Assembly (NCBI GenBank): GCA_963921795.1
Contig: OY997649.1
Location: forward strand, 29,241,296-29,305,295
Length of the DNA stretch: 64,000 nucleotides
Reading direction: 5' to 3'
DNA from: Nannobrachium achirus
Lineage: Eukaryota; Chordata; Actinopteri; Myctophiformes; Myctophidae
Shown here: piece after piece, positions 28,339 through 38,541 of the stretch
Layout of the letters: the number at the start of each line of letters is the position of its first letter
Numbering within the stretch: position 1 is the first letter of the stretch
Notes under the pieces: model-generated
Seen by the model: only the letters and a program-made list of their open reading frames with translations
The model's database searches: none
What the model was told of the DNA's origin: nothing
Translations under genes and position numbers: made by a program

Positions 28339-29477
28339 TGTTACACGCCCAAGTGTGGCTAATGTAAACAGATTATATTTTTAAAACTGCTCTGCAGTAT
28401 TCACCTGATAAAACAGGACAAAAGGGGAGACAGTCAGCTTTGTGTTGTTACGTTTCTCTTCCTTGATCATCTGAATTTATTCACAATCATCATCAAATCA
28501 CTTTACTTCTCTTTGTTTTAAAGAGTTTTCAGTCATTCAGTACTGTAATCAATCATCACATATTCACAAAATTACAGTAATCCCATATTTTCTCATTTTC
28601 TTCCTTCTTACACATTTCCTTCAAAATCACAATAAACATGTCTTTCATATTCATATTCCCATATGTTTTTATCAGTATCCATGAACTGTATTTATTCTTT
28701 GGCATTTTAACCAGTAATAATGTTTTAGAATGAATTCTTTTTAAACTGTCATATTATACCATGAACTTATATTTATTCATCACCATGAAATGGCATTAAT
28801 CTTGAAATCACTAAGTCACTAGGACCCAAAAGCTCAATACTGCATTGGCATAACAATGGATATAGGGCAAAGATACATTACAAGGCATTATAATGGAGAA
28901 CTACTGTAAATTACTAAAAACGAAAATAAACATCCCCAATGCAAAGGGTACTAATCATATGAAACAACAGAACAGGAGCTATTAAACACTACAGGGAGCA
29001 ACATAATACTGTACATGAAACAACCCAAAAACAGCCACGTTGTGACTAGCAGCATGTAATGGCTGCCATGAATCTGCTGTTTACACTCAGATTCTACATA
29101 CTAATTAAACCCATACAAAACGACATATCTGGTCTAGAACCAAGAGGAGCTTTGCTTTATGTTACAAAGAGCTGATAAAGAACAGGTTTTGTGTTCTAAT
29201 AAAGCATTTACCTGATAAAACAGGACAAAAGGGGAGACAGAGTCAGCTTTGTGTTGTTACGTTTCTCTTCCTTGATCATCTGAGGAGGAACGTCACGTGA
29301 CCACCTACTACTACCTGTCTCACCAGGCGCTTTTGCCACCTTGTGGCAAAAGGTGGAATAGGTCTGTTCCTAAAATATATATTCTCTGCTCATTCTAAGG
29401 CACAACAAAGTCCCATAAAAATACAATAAAATCACACATGATAAACAAAATGTGACTACACTTTTGTGTATGTCACA
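28339..29477 (-). repeat. 5' LTR of the gypsy element
   Basis: 1139 bp, TG...CA ends, nearly identical to the other LTR. It should carry the element's promoter, transcribed towards lower coordinates. Confidence 0.93.
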
Positions 29478-29727
29478 CTCACACTTCATATTTTTAGTTT
29501 TTAGTGGTGAGCATCAGTATGTTTCTCTGGACAGAGTAGGACAGGTTGTCTCGTAAGAATATTTTGAGGACCTTAACGGTCTTGTCTGCGACATAAAAAG
29601 GGTACACCGTGAGGGTTAAGGCTCTATCTGTTTTCTGTGGTCGGGATCTCCTGTCTGAAATGTATACACACCGCTTCCAGGGGAGCCCCCCTGTTACGGT
29701 CTACAGGTGACAACAACAACTGTTTAA

Positions 29728-30169
29728 AGGTGATAGGCCTACACCATGAATTTTCACTTTTCCTATTTTAAAACCTTTTTTTGGGGTCCCACTAGCACTT
29801 TCTATCCTCACAAAGTCCCATTTCTGACCATTGTGTCTTTCTCTGTTTTTGGGAAGGCTGAGGTTAAAAGCTTTCCACTGGTTCTCAGAACAAGCTGTCC
29901 TGAATTGCTGCCGTCACGGCCGTTTTTGAAGATTTTTATTTTATTTTATTTTTTCAAAATAATTCTTTTTTTCAAAAAACATTTTTTTGGGGGGGTGGCG
30001 CAGTTCAGGCCAAAGGTGGTACTGCAGATGAAAATGCTCTGAGAGCCATTCAAAAACGAGAGAGGCTCTCTATTCAGGAGTGGTAATTTAGCCTCAAACC
30101 TTTTGAAAAACGTTTTTGGGACATAAACAATATGACATAAATACTTTTTAAATGCATGGTGTATCACCT
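29728..30169. mobile_element. TTAA-flanked MITE
   Basis: The ends AGGTGATA...TATCACCT are flanked by TTAA at 29724-29727 and 30170-30173. The inverted similarity continues after a 5-base offset (ACACCATG on both sides). It is 442 bp with no gene. The same target and the same initial AGG as the MITE at 17036 suggest related transposases (piggyBac- or Kolobok-type). Confidence 0.75.
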
Positions 30170-30244
30170 TTAACTGTTAAAGAGTCATACAACACAAAAT
30201 CACTTTTTCTATAAATATATATTACCAGTAAGACTCCCTAATCA

Positions 30245-31115
30245 GGAGATAAGCGACCGTAGGTGGCTTATCTCCACAAATAGGGCAAAAATATGTTTTT
30301 CCCAAATGTTCCTCATCCATGTTGATGACATGAGTGTAGACATGCTGTGTAGTGATATTCGTGATTTTAGGGCAAAAACTGTAGGAGCAGTGTCCAAAAA
30401 TGTGTTGTAAAAATCGGCCTGAAGGTGGCGCTAGAATAGGGCCATGTGAGAAATGAGGGGTGGGGTCTCCGCGTTGCCTTGGCGGAGGAATAGGTACCGG
30501 CCCCGGCTCTCCCGGACGCTCCTAGCCCGAGTTACGGCATTTTATGTGCGCTGCAGTGGCAGGGGGTCCTCCACTGGGGGCGTCACCACTTTTGCATCCG
30601 TTCTGGAGCACCAGGAGTCGGTGGTCCCCGGGAATTCCCCGCGAGCAGCCCCGTTGGGGTGGTCATTTGGGCATTTTTGCACATTTGGTCATTTTTTACA
30701 TCTGGGGGTCCCCCAGGGACCTGGGGGTCCCTGGGGCTCCGGGGGTCCTTGGAGGTTGTAGTTTGGCAGGCAAGGAGTGTGTGTGTAAAATGTGGCATGG
30801 ATCGGGTCAACGGGTGCGGAGATATAAGCAGGGAAAAAGTGTGACGTGTGACGTGTGAGCACATTTGGTCATTTTTTTTCATCTGGGGTCCCCCAGGGAC
30901 CTGGGGGTCCCTGGGGCTCCGGGGGTCCTTGGAGGTTGTAGTTTGGCAGTCAAGGAGTGTGTGTGCAAAATTTGGCATGGATGGGGGCAACGGTTGTGGA
31001 GATATGAGCAGGGCAAAAGTGTGACGGACTCACTCACTCACTCACTCACTGACAGACAGACAGACAGACAGCCCGTGGAGGTTTTGGTAGTAAATGCGAC
31101 CTACGGTCGCAATCA
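30245..31115 (+). repeat. Mirrored-end repeat with tandem unit and TCAC/GACA minisatellite
   Basis: The left end holds a perfect 10-bp-arm hairpin (GGAGATAAGC / GCTTATCTCC, 30245-30275) whose loop region gives GCGACCGTAGGT; the reverse complement ACCTACGGTCGC is at 31099-31110. Inside are family A-like words (GTGGCGCTAGAATAGG), a GC-rich block, and a 180-bp unit repeated twice (from 30679 and 30859) rich in GGGGGTCC. Near the right end is (TCAC)n(GACA)n at 31027-31072. A reverse-strand fragment of the 180-bp unit is at 61985-62170. Confidence 0.65.
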
Positions 31116-31562
31116 ATGAGTCACCTGTGATAGGGGGCAATGATATGGTTCAATTTGCCCATAGGCTTGTGGATTCAGAGCTTTCTGCTGTCTCTGTAGC
31201 TATGTCTGTGTTCTTCCAGTTTGATGGTAGAAAAGAAATATTTGGCGCCACTCATTAAATATTAGCTCATGCTGTTCTATTTCTGCGACGTGGCGTGGCT
31301 TATCTAATTAATATTAAAGTTTGTTTTATATAGAGTATATATAGAGTACTCAGAAAATCTCATTCCACTGACACATGCCTTCTCTATTTGACTGACCAAA
31401 TCAAACGCGAAGCGGATGACGGCAAATATAGCGGCATGGTCATGATGGACCTCCAGAAGGCACAGCAACTTGCAATGGGCCTGGTGTACAAGATACACTA
31501 CACCACTATGATACCCAAGTACCTGTCAAAATACTTTATACACGTTAAGGATGTCCATAATT

Positions 31563-31904
31563 CACCCTTTGTTAGCCTCCTGGTTGGTCCCTGACTGACC
31601 AACCAGCAGGCTCTATCTGCCTTGTCCCGCCCTGGTTCCGCCTTTTTTATGTTGAATTAGCTAAAACATAATTTTTGGAGAAATAAAAACATTTAAAAAC
31701 CTGCTGATTCACTATGCTGCCACTGAGCAGCTCCAATTGACTGAAACAAAGTTTGAAATTAGAATTGAGCACACAGAATAACAATATGAAGCAACTGAAT
31801 TAACATGGCAGTGGATGGAATGTCCCACTGAATGTCTCTCCAAGTCAAAGCAACCAATGGGTGTGGAGAGGGGCAGGACAATGGGCGGGACTTGACAAAG
31901 GGTG
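31563..31904. mobile_element. MITE with CACCCTTTGT ends in the LINE
   Basis: The terminal inverted repeat is CACCCTTTGT / ACAAAGGGTG, flanked by AATT at 31559-31562 and 31905-31908. The LINE copies at 17 kb and 50.5 kb lack it. An internal hairpin TGGTTGGTC / GACCAACCA is at 31581-31605. No coding sequence. Confidence 0.85.
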
Positions 31905-32175
31905 AATTACAACACCAGAGGCAGTGCCACAGATCACTTAGTTTCAACCCAGAGTCAAAACCAACAATGGGTCAAACTCGTTCTTCTGCTATACCACCAA
32001 AATGTGAAAAGCCTTACCGAAGGCCATAAAGGAGTGTGGATCACTAGCATCCTTTAAAATTGCCCTGAAAAACCACGTACAGGCAGCAGCCGTTTGCAAC
32101 TGGTAAAAAAACAAACCTAGCCCAGCCCTACCCTCCCCTGCCCCTTCTTTGTATATACTTACTGTTTGTTTAGAC

Positions 32176-32620
32176 CAAGCCCCCAGAACCCTCGTGGAGC
32201 CCTGAAGTGCAATGGACATGGTGGCCGTTTTGAGGTACTGCAGTTGGGGCCAGAAACATGAACGCGCATCTAGGATCTTCAAGGGTCCATTTGCTTACCA
32301 ACTCTCCATCATTTAGCTGGGTACCACCGTCCATGAACACAAACTATGACGCAAAATGCCTCACAAAGGCCCCACTACGTCACGGTTTTACTACCCGGAA
32401 GAAGGGGTGAAAACGCCTCATGCGCTGGGTGAGCAACTCAATGCAAGTGGAAAGGCGGGGATATCTGGTGTCCTCTCTATTCTTCTTATAACTCTATGGT
32501 TAAAAAAAATATCTGCCACAGATATTTATTTTATGTGGCAGATTTCTTTTATCTGTATCTCCACTTTGAATGGAAAAATATCTGGAGAAAGAGATTTATC
32601 TGGCCCAGTGGGAATGGGCC
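32176..32620. mobile_element. Unclassified 445-bp insertion with 7-bp target duplication
   Basis: TTTAGAC occurs at 32169-32175 and 32621-32627. The sister LINE copies have the sequence once, uninterrupted. The insert has a strong internal inverted pair (ATCTGCCACAGATATTT with ATGTGGCAGAT, 32511-32543). The ends CAAGCCC...GGGCC are only weakly inverted. I cannot name the family. Confidence 0.75.
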
Positions 32621-32845
32621 TTTAGACTTACTCTTTTTTTTGTTCTTTCATTTTCTTTTCTTTACATATCTACTGCATAGTACTGTGTTCTATTCATCTG
32701 TCATTCAATGTTATATGAGATACTTACATGGTTTCCTGTGGAAATAAGCTTAGTCTTTTCTAAGATCTCCTTTTAGAGACCTTGTACCAGTGAACTGTAC
32801 CGTCATGAAACTGTACCTTTTCCTATGCAAACTTCTAATAAAGTC

Positions 32846-32981
<136 letters not shown>

Positions 32982-33039
32982 GAGTCACACTGTGTAGACA
33001 GCTGTCTTTCCTGGTTTTCTCTCTCAAGTCGGACTCTTG

Positions 33040-33155
33040 GGTATAGTTTAGCATTATTTGTATACGATCATTTAGAGGGTACTGCCAGAACTGAAATTAA
33101 ATTCAGAGATCAAAGTGTAAGGGAGGATTCTGAGCAGATCATTGAACAGTATTAA
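33040..33155 (+). mobile_element. Gypsy gag fragment
   Basis: A short piece reading ALFVYDHLEGTARTEIKFRD on the plus strand matches the gag remnant on the minus strand at 46700-46800. It is a broken fragment of an old LTR element of a family distinct from the whole one at 20-29 kb. Confidence 0.55.
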
Positions 33156-33474
33156 GCAATTTCATTTTGGGGGTTTGAAAACGTGTGAGCACTACATTAC
33201 CATAATTTTGTACTTAGCATATTTCACTGTCATTTTATAAAATGTCTAAAGTAATTCTTTATTGCAGCCCTAAATGAGATTTCCATACCTTTAATTAATC
33301 AAAAGAAATCTGTTCACCGTCAAACCTTTGAATGATTAACATAATTTATAGACTATTTTGCCTTCCCTGCATGGTCCTAAGCTGTCCCATAAATGAATTA
33401 TAACAATTTACCAGAATTATGGCACTGACAATAAAATATTGGCACACTTAAAAAAATATATAATAATAAATAAA
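33156..33474. other. AT-rich spacer
   Basis: Nothing recognised. Confidence 0.3.
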
Positions 33475-33712
33475 TAAATAACCCAACTATGCTGCTACTG
33501 CTGCTATTGACAATACAATGTACAGTTCTCCAAAAGCCAGAACAGATCCTGCCAACAAACGCCAATTTGTAGTGATGCACGGAAACGTGGATTGAACCCA
33601 GGACTCCCACTCGCCAGTCCAACGCACAACCAGTCGTGCTAATAGGGCTGAGCCTGATTAGCAGGGCTGTTGTTGCTGATTCATGGCTGGTACTAACTGT
33701 GGGGGCTACAGT
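33475..33712 (-). repeat. tRNA-like repeat, uninterrupted copy
   Basis: Reading the minus strand gives TAGCACGACTGGTTGTGCG and, further on, CCTGGGTTCAATCC, like pol III A and B boxes, followed by a CAGCAGTAGCAGCAT tail. This copy is whole. The same sequence is split between 47205-47354 and 50162-50260 by a large insertion. It may be a SINE head or part of an LTR element. Confidence 0.55.
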
Positions 33713-33764
33713 GTACTGTTATTAGATTTCAATACGTTTGTATCATTGCCAAGGGGACACTCTT

Positions 33765-34185
33765 CATTTATTTGGTATATTTTCTCCATGACGGATGTCA
33801 TTGAATAATCTTAAAATATGTTCTTGGAATGTCAGGGGCTTGCATAAACCAATTAAGAGGAGAACGGTGCTGAGCTTTCTGAAAAAACATTTATTTGGTA
33901 TATTTTCTCCATGACGGATGTCATTGAATAATCTTAAAATATGTTCTTGGAATGTCAGGGGCTTGCATAAACCAATTAAGAGGAGAACGGTGCTGAGCTT
34001 TCTGAAAAAAGAGAACGTTAACTTTGCTTTCTTACAGTAGACCTATTTGGAGGAAAGTAAGGATCTGTTTAAACTAAAACATAGTTGGATTGGTGATGTC
34101 TTTATGACATCTTATGCATCTAATACCAGGGGGGTTGCTATTTTAGTCAATAAGAATGTTGCCTTCAGATCCACACGTTATCCCT
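33765..34185 (+). mobile_element. L1 ORF2 5' end with 123-bp tandem duplication
   Basis: From ATG 33795 the frame reads MSLNNLKICSWNVRGLHKPI, then RRTVLSFLKK, the start of an L1-type endonuclease. A 123-bp block (33765-33887) is repeated exactly at 33888-34010, so the start of the ORF appears twice. After the second copy the endonuclease continues (WIGDVFMTSYASNTRGVAIL) and ends near 34185. It is a dead fragment. Confidence 0.8.
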
Positions 34186-34289
34186 GCTAGAAAAAGCCTG
34201 ATACTTCAGTCCGCACATCACCACCCCCTGCTGGTGGGTGGTGTGTAGTGTGGACTGAACCCAGAGATATTTTATTTTATTTCAAGCGC

Positions 34290-34620
34290 GCCCAAAGAGC
34301 GGGCGCATTGAATGGGCCAATCAGGGTTGTATGCTTGGGGCATGTGGTTTGGCTGCTCCGGTCCCAGCCCCCTCCAAACAGAGCTCTTCTGCCCACGTCA
34401 GAGCAGTGTAGGCCCACGTGAGACTCACTCGTGGACTCTGATTGGTGTCCTCTGCCCACGTGAGAGTCTAGTGGACTCTGATTGGTCCGTGAAAACTGTC
34501 ATGGCGGAGTCAGACACGACTCGTATTATTTTAATAAACTATACAATAGTGCCGTTACATCACGTTTTAATACCATTTTGCACTAACGTAAACATGCAGT
34601 CATATAATATGTTATGAGAA
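34290..34620 (+). promoter_or_regulatory. Candidate CCAAT/E-box promoter and short first ORF
   Basis: CCAAT is at 34317-34321, with reverse CCAAT (ATTGG) at 34441-34445 and 34481-34485. CACGTG E-boxes are at 34415-34420 and 34457-34462. The E-box to ATTGG block is tandemly duplicated. An ATG in good context (GTCATGGCGGAG) follows at 34501, opening a 38-codon frame (MAESDTTRIILINY). It could be a first exon or a chance frame. No downstream exon was identified. Confidence 0.35.
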
Positions 34621-34922
34621 ATAACATATTTTTGCAATGTCACGCCACGTCGCTGTCGCGCGCGCGTGTGTGTGTGTGTGTGTGTGTATGTGTGTGAGTG
34701 TGTGACGTCAATAGGCTTTAGCCCGCCCCCGCTGAAATAGAATGTCTGCTCGAAATCTCAGACTCTCTCCCCCACGTAGTGTGGTGTGTTGAGTCTGACG
34801 CTAGCAGTCAGGCTAAGAAAAACCAGCACAGACCAGCACAATTTTCATGCTGGTCTGTGCTGGTCTATGCTGGTTTATGCTGGTTCATGATGGTCTGTGC
34901 TGGTTTAGATGCTGGTCTGTGG

Positions 34923-35350
34923 TGGGCACAGTGGTTAGCGCTTAGCCCACACCCTAGGTGGGGTCGGCGATAGGGCCTTACTGTGTGGAGTTTACATGTT
35001 CTCCCCGTGTCTCCTGGGGTTGATACCCTCACAAAAACATGCAGTAATCCTGGTCTCAATAATGCCTCCCCCTGGCCAGCCGGGGCGCTTGATGGAGGGG
35101 AAAGGAACTGGTTGGAATAACGTGTTCCTTTCACGCGCTACGTCCATCCCGGGGAAATCCCCCCTGTCAGGTGAAAAGAAACAACTTCGACTACTCATGC
35201 ATTGAAGGAAGCATGAGGTCAGTCCGTTGTCTCCCCAGGAGCGGCAGACGGAGAGCAGAGCCCAGGATTACATAGGCAATTGGCACTGGGTGAAAAATGG
35301 GTTGCAGAATCGTGGGATAAAAATTAGAAGAGAAAAGGGAAAAAAATAGA
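34923..35350 (+). mobile_element. V-SINE with deleted head
   Basis: It matches the SINE at 9107-9619, but the segment from within the A box to before CACACCCTAGGTGGGG is missing, so the B box is lost. It sits inside the CCAGCA minisatellite. Confidence 0.8.
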
Positions 35351-35599
35351 TGCTGGTTCATGCTGGTTTTATGCTGGTTTAGATGGTGGACCAGCACAGA
35401 CCAGCACCAGCACAGACCAGCACCAGCACAGACCAGCATGAACCAGCATGAACCAGCATAAACCAGCATGGGACCAGCACAGACCAGCATGAACCACCAT
35501 CTAAACCAGCATGAACCAGCATAAGCCAGCATAGACCACCAGCATGCCCACTAAACAATGTCCGTCTATTATACGCCTAGGCTAAATGTATACCGAATT

Positions 35600-36090
35600 T
35601 AGCCCAGCTATTTTTGGTTTATTTTTAGACCGAATCTAGACATTATTCGCTAAATATTGATTAATAAAAAAGTTGTACGTTACATATATGATCTCCAACT
35701 GTCAGATTAAACTAATTAATATAGCCATTGATACATGTACACTATAGTTTATATTTAGACGTCTATTATACATTTAACATTAGACGTCTAATATAGGTAT
35801 GTTTTGCCTCAATCTTGACCTTTGAATTTTAAACCATGATTCACTAAACATGTATTAATAAAACAACTGTACTTTACATATATGATCTCCAAATGTTCGA
35901 TTAAACTAATTAGAATAGGCAGTGGTCCATGTACACTATAGTTTACATTTAGACGTCTATTAGACGTTTAACATTAGACGTATAATATATCTATATTTTT
36001 AGCCCGAATCTAGACCTTTGAATTTTAAACCATATTCACTAAATATCGATTAATAAAACAATTGTACGTTTTATATATGATCTCCAACTA
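35600..36090 (+). repeat. Satellite-like tandem array, three units of about 194 bp
   Basis: Each unit has TTAATAAAA..A.TTGTAC, ATATATGATCTCCAA, GTACACTATAGTTTA and TTAGACGTCTA. Units start near 35656, 35850 and 36045. The inverted counterpart at 46040-46350 has only about two. Confidence 0.75.
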
Positions 36091-37094
36091 TTGGATTAAG
36101 AGCATCAGTACAGGACTCAAGCACCAGAGGTAGTAAGTTCGAATCCCACTCACAATGTCAATGATAATGTCACAATCTAATATGGTCAAATACCCATGGA
36201 GCAGAGCATCAGAACAGGACTCAAGCACCAGAGCAAAGAGCAAATTAAACCAGCAAAGACCAGCTAAACCTAAACCAGCTTAGACCAGCTAATAATACCA
36301 GCTTAAACCAGCTACCAGCACCAGCACAGACCAGCAGTAAAACACAACATGTGCTGGTTTGTGCTGGTGCTGGTCTTACTGCTGGTCTTGTGCTGGTTTT
36401 TCTAGCAGGACAGCTAGCTTAAAAATAAAAAGCATTACCCTTATTTAAATTACATTTACAAAATAGCTTTTTCATTTTAAAATTGTCAATTATTTAGCGT
36501 GGCCTTTATTGAAAATTACCTTTTAATTAAAAGGGGTTATGTCACGCTCAAAGTTGTCATAGCAGTACAGTGGGTGACTGTGGGTCACGTGGTTTCTCTG
36601 AAAACACTTTGAAACTGCACGTGACGTGTGTCTGACTAACCTCACATCACCAGTTTAAACCACTCTTTCCACCATCCCCACGAAAATGTATTTTATATCT
36701 AAATCTGTGTATATAAAAATTATATTTCCACACAAATGTGGTTGTTACATCAACATTGTTCATGTGAATATGTTTGTTTATGCTTATGTGTTGGGGAAAA
36801 AAAACGCTAAATCACAGAGTTGTTAGGGACAGAACGAAATTTATGGAGGGGGGTCACTGGAGGAAATGTATATGCCCTGATATAAAATGCTATGACCCTC
36901 CCTCTGTATGTGGGAAAAAATCAGTGGCCCTCCCCAACCAAAAAAAGAAAAGAAGATGGCCCTCCCCTAAAACATAACATTTTATACATGAGTAAAATGA
37001 TCCCTAAAAACATAAACTTATTCATAAACGCAACTGCAGTAATAATAGCACTATATACGAGAACATGAATAAAGCAAATTCACCTCCCCCTATG

Positions 37095-37165
37095 AGACTC
37101 GAACCGGCGGCCCCACGGGACGATTGGATCGTTAGCACAGTGACTAATGCACTGAGCTATCTTCA
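37095..37165 (-). repeat. tRNA-like sequence
   Basis: The minus strand reads ATAGCTCAGTGCATTAGTCA and later GGTTCGAGTCTC, like A and B boxes, but the acceptor arms do not pair well. It is probably a tRNA pseudogene or SINE head. Confidence 0.4.
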
Positions 37166-37307
37166 CAGATAACATTTTAGTGAATAAAAGTGAACTCTAG
37201 AACTTAAGCTATACCACTTCTATATCATATGATGTTACAGGACTTAGGAGAAGGCTATGAATGTTTAATCTGTAAACTCACCGCTTCATCTATCTGTCTG
37301 GGAAATT

Positions 37308-37709
37308 TTATACGCAAATGTGAAAGTGAAGAAAAATGCTTTCCATTGGAACACTGCCATCCTTTAAGATGATCCACTGCCGGCCGAACTTAACCCTATA
37401 TATTAAAACAGGGATGCCATATGTTTCATCAATGAGACTATCCCTAAAAGATTCCCGTTGTGGTGGAGAAAGAAAAAAAGACGAAAAAACCTCGAAGCCA
37501 AAATCAAAATCCAAACAGCCACACACACGCAATTCCAGTAGGACTTGCCTAACCCTTCTGATCTTCTTGTTGTCCGTGCTCTTCTCTAATTTAGTTTCGA
37601 GTCTGACAAGACTCTCCTCAGCAGAGAGGGTCTGCAGCGAAGCTCTTAAATTGTGATCCAAGTAACTTTTAGTACGCACATTTGTTCTCTTGATGTTGTA
37701 AGACGCCAT
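37308..37709 (-). CDS. Hypothetical protein, possible first exon
   Basis: A 133-codon frame from ATG 37709 in good context (AACATGGCG), reading MASYNIKRTNVRTKSYLDHN, then a Leu/Glu/Lys-rich helical stretch (LSAEESLVRLETKLEKSTDN) that could be a short coiled coil. No domain is recognised. A CCAAT box (as ATTGG, 37776-37780) lies about 70 bp upstream on the same strand. The C-terminal half looks less protein-like, so a splice donor inside is possible. It lies between the inverted arm and the LTR element and may belong to a transposon. Confidence 0.3.
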   Translation of the reverse strand: MASYNIKRTNVRTKSYLDHNLRASLQTLSAEESLVRLETKLEKSTDNKKIRRVRQVLLELRVCGCLDFDFGFEVFSSFFLSPPQRESFRDSLIDETYGIPVLIYRVKFGRQWIILKDGSVPMESIFLHFHICV

Positions 37710-38035
37710 GTTTGTTGTGTTCTGAACTTTTCCCTCTGACTAAAAGTATTGTCGCTGCCAGGAAGAGCGTCAGTGATTGGCCAGAAACTGCACACGCCTA
37801 CTGGCTGGATAGGCCAAGCTAAATGATTGACACATAGAAGGAACAATGGGAAAGGCTCAATAGCCCAGCTGTTGGGAAAAACCAAGATAAGCAACGGAGG
37901 GGTGTCAATGACTATTGTTGTACTATTATTCAGGAAAGCTGTAAAGAAAATATGCATATAAAATCCGGGCTCATTTTAAAAATAAAAATTGGATGACCCT
38001 CCCTTGGACTCAAAGTAAAATTTGATGACCCTCCC

Positions 38036-38541
38036 TGATGGAATTTTGGATCATATTCCATATGGATAAACAGTTTTCCCCAATCATAATAAAATACTCC
38101 ACACAATGAATGAGACCACACCGGAGAATATGCGTTTTTGGGTTGAAGTTTAGTCAGAGTTCAAAGTACTGTACAAGTACAGTAGAGCAAAATCACCCAT
38201 CGTAAGCTCTCTGAGTACAAAGCATAATGATTCACAGATATATGGAGTTTACAGAATACATTAGTCACATTCTGATTGGACAATTAAACATAACATGGAT
38301 GGGATGTTGTTGTGACTGAGTCTCGTGGACTCAGAAGCCAAGGCTGTAGAATGTTTTGGCGTTTTTATTATCCCGTGTCCTGTACACTTTGACATTTCGC
38401 TGGTCAATCTTTCTGTCCCTGGAGTGGGGCAGATTCTCGTCTCGTGCATTAGTTATCAGATCAAAACATCATGGCATTGACTTTTAACACTGAGAATGAT
38501 ATCTATACCATGTTAAACAACAATAACATATTTTACTATCA
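38036..38541 (-). repeat. 3' LTR of the 5.6-kb element
   Basis: 506 bp, TG...CA, paired with 43101-43606. Confidence 0.92.

Larger units (their letters stand above)
20423..29477 (-). mobile_element. Ty3/gypsy LTR retrotransposon, looks whole and young
   Basis: Two LTRs of about 1.14 kb (20423-21562 and 28339-29477) begin TG and end CA and differ at only about three sites that I noticed, so the insertion is recent. A 4-bp target duplication CTCA flanks it (20419-20422, 29478-29481). On the minus strand the order is LTR, primer-binding site, gag, pol, LTR. Pol has the order protease, reverse transcriptase, RNase H, integrase, as in Ty3/gypsy. Both large frames are open over their full length. 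No envelope-like frame and no chromodomain were noticed. Confidence 0.95.
34800..36870 (+). repeat. Left arm of a large inverted repeat (CCAGCA minisatellite plus satellite)
   Basis: In order: GCTGGT/CCAGCA minisatellite (34800-34925), a headless V-SINE (34923-35350), more minisatellite to 35545, a satellite of three units (35600-36090), an AGCATCAGTACAGG block, minisatellite again (36230-36410), then GCAGGACAGCTAGCTT and AT-rich sequence to about 36870. The part from 35262 onward is repeated in reverse orientation at 45309-46695. Minisatellite words occur in both orientations within the arm, so it can fold on itself. Confidence 0.8.

Noticed and set aside
34800-36410. CCAGCA repeats as a CRISPR-like array
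   Set aside because: The words are short, overlapping and in both orientations, with no constant repeat and unique spacers, in a eukaryotic setting; this is a minisatellite.
37095-37165. Functional tRNA gene
   Set aside because: A and B box-like words are present but the acceptor stem does not pair and the spacing is poor.
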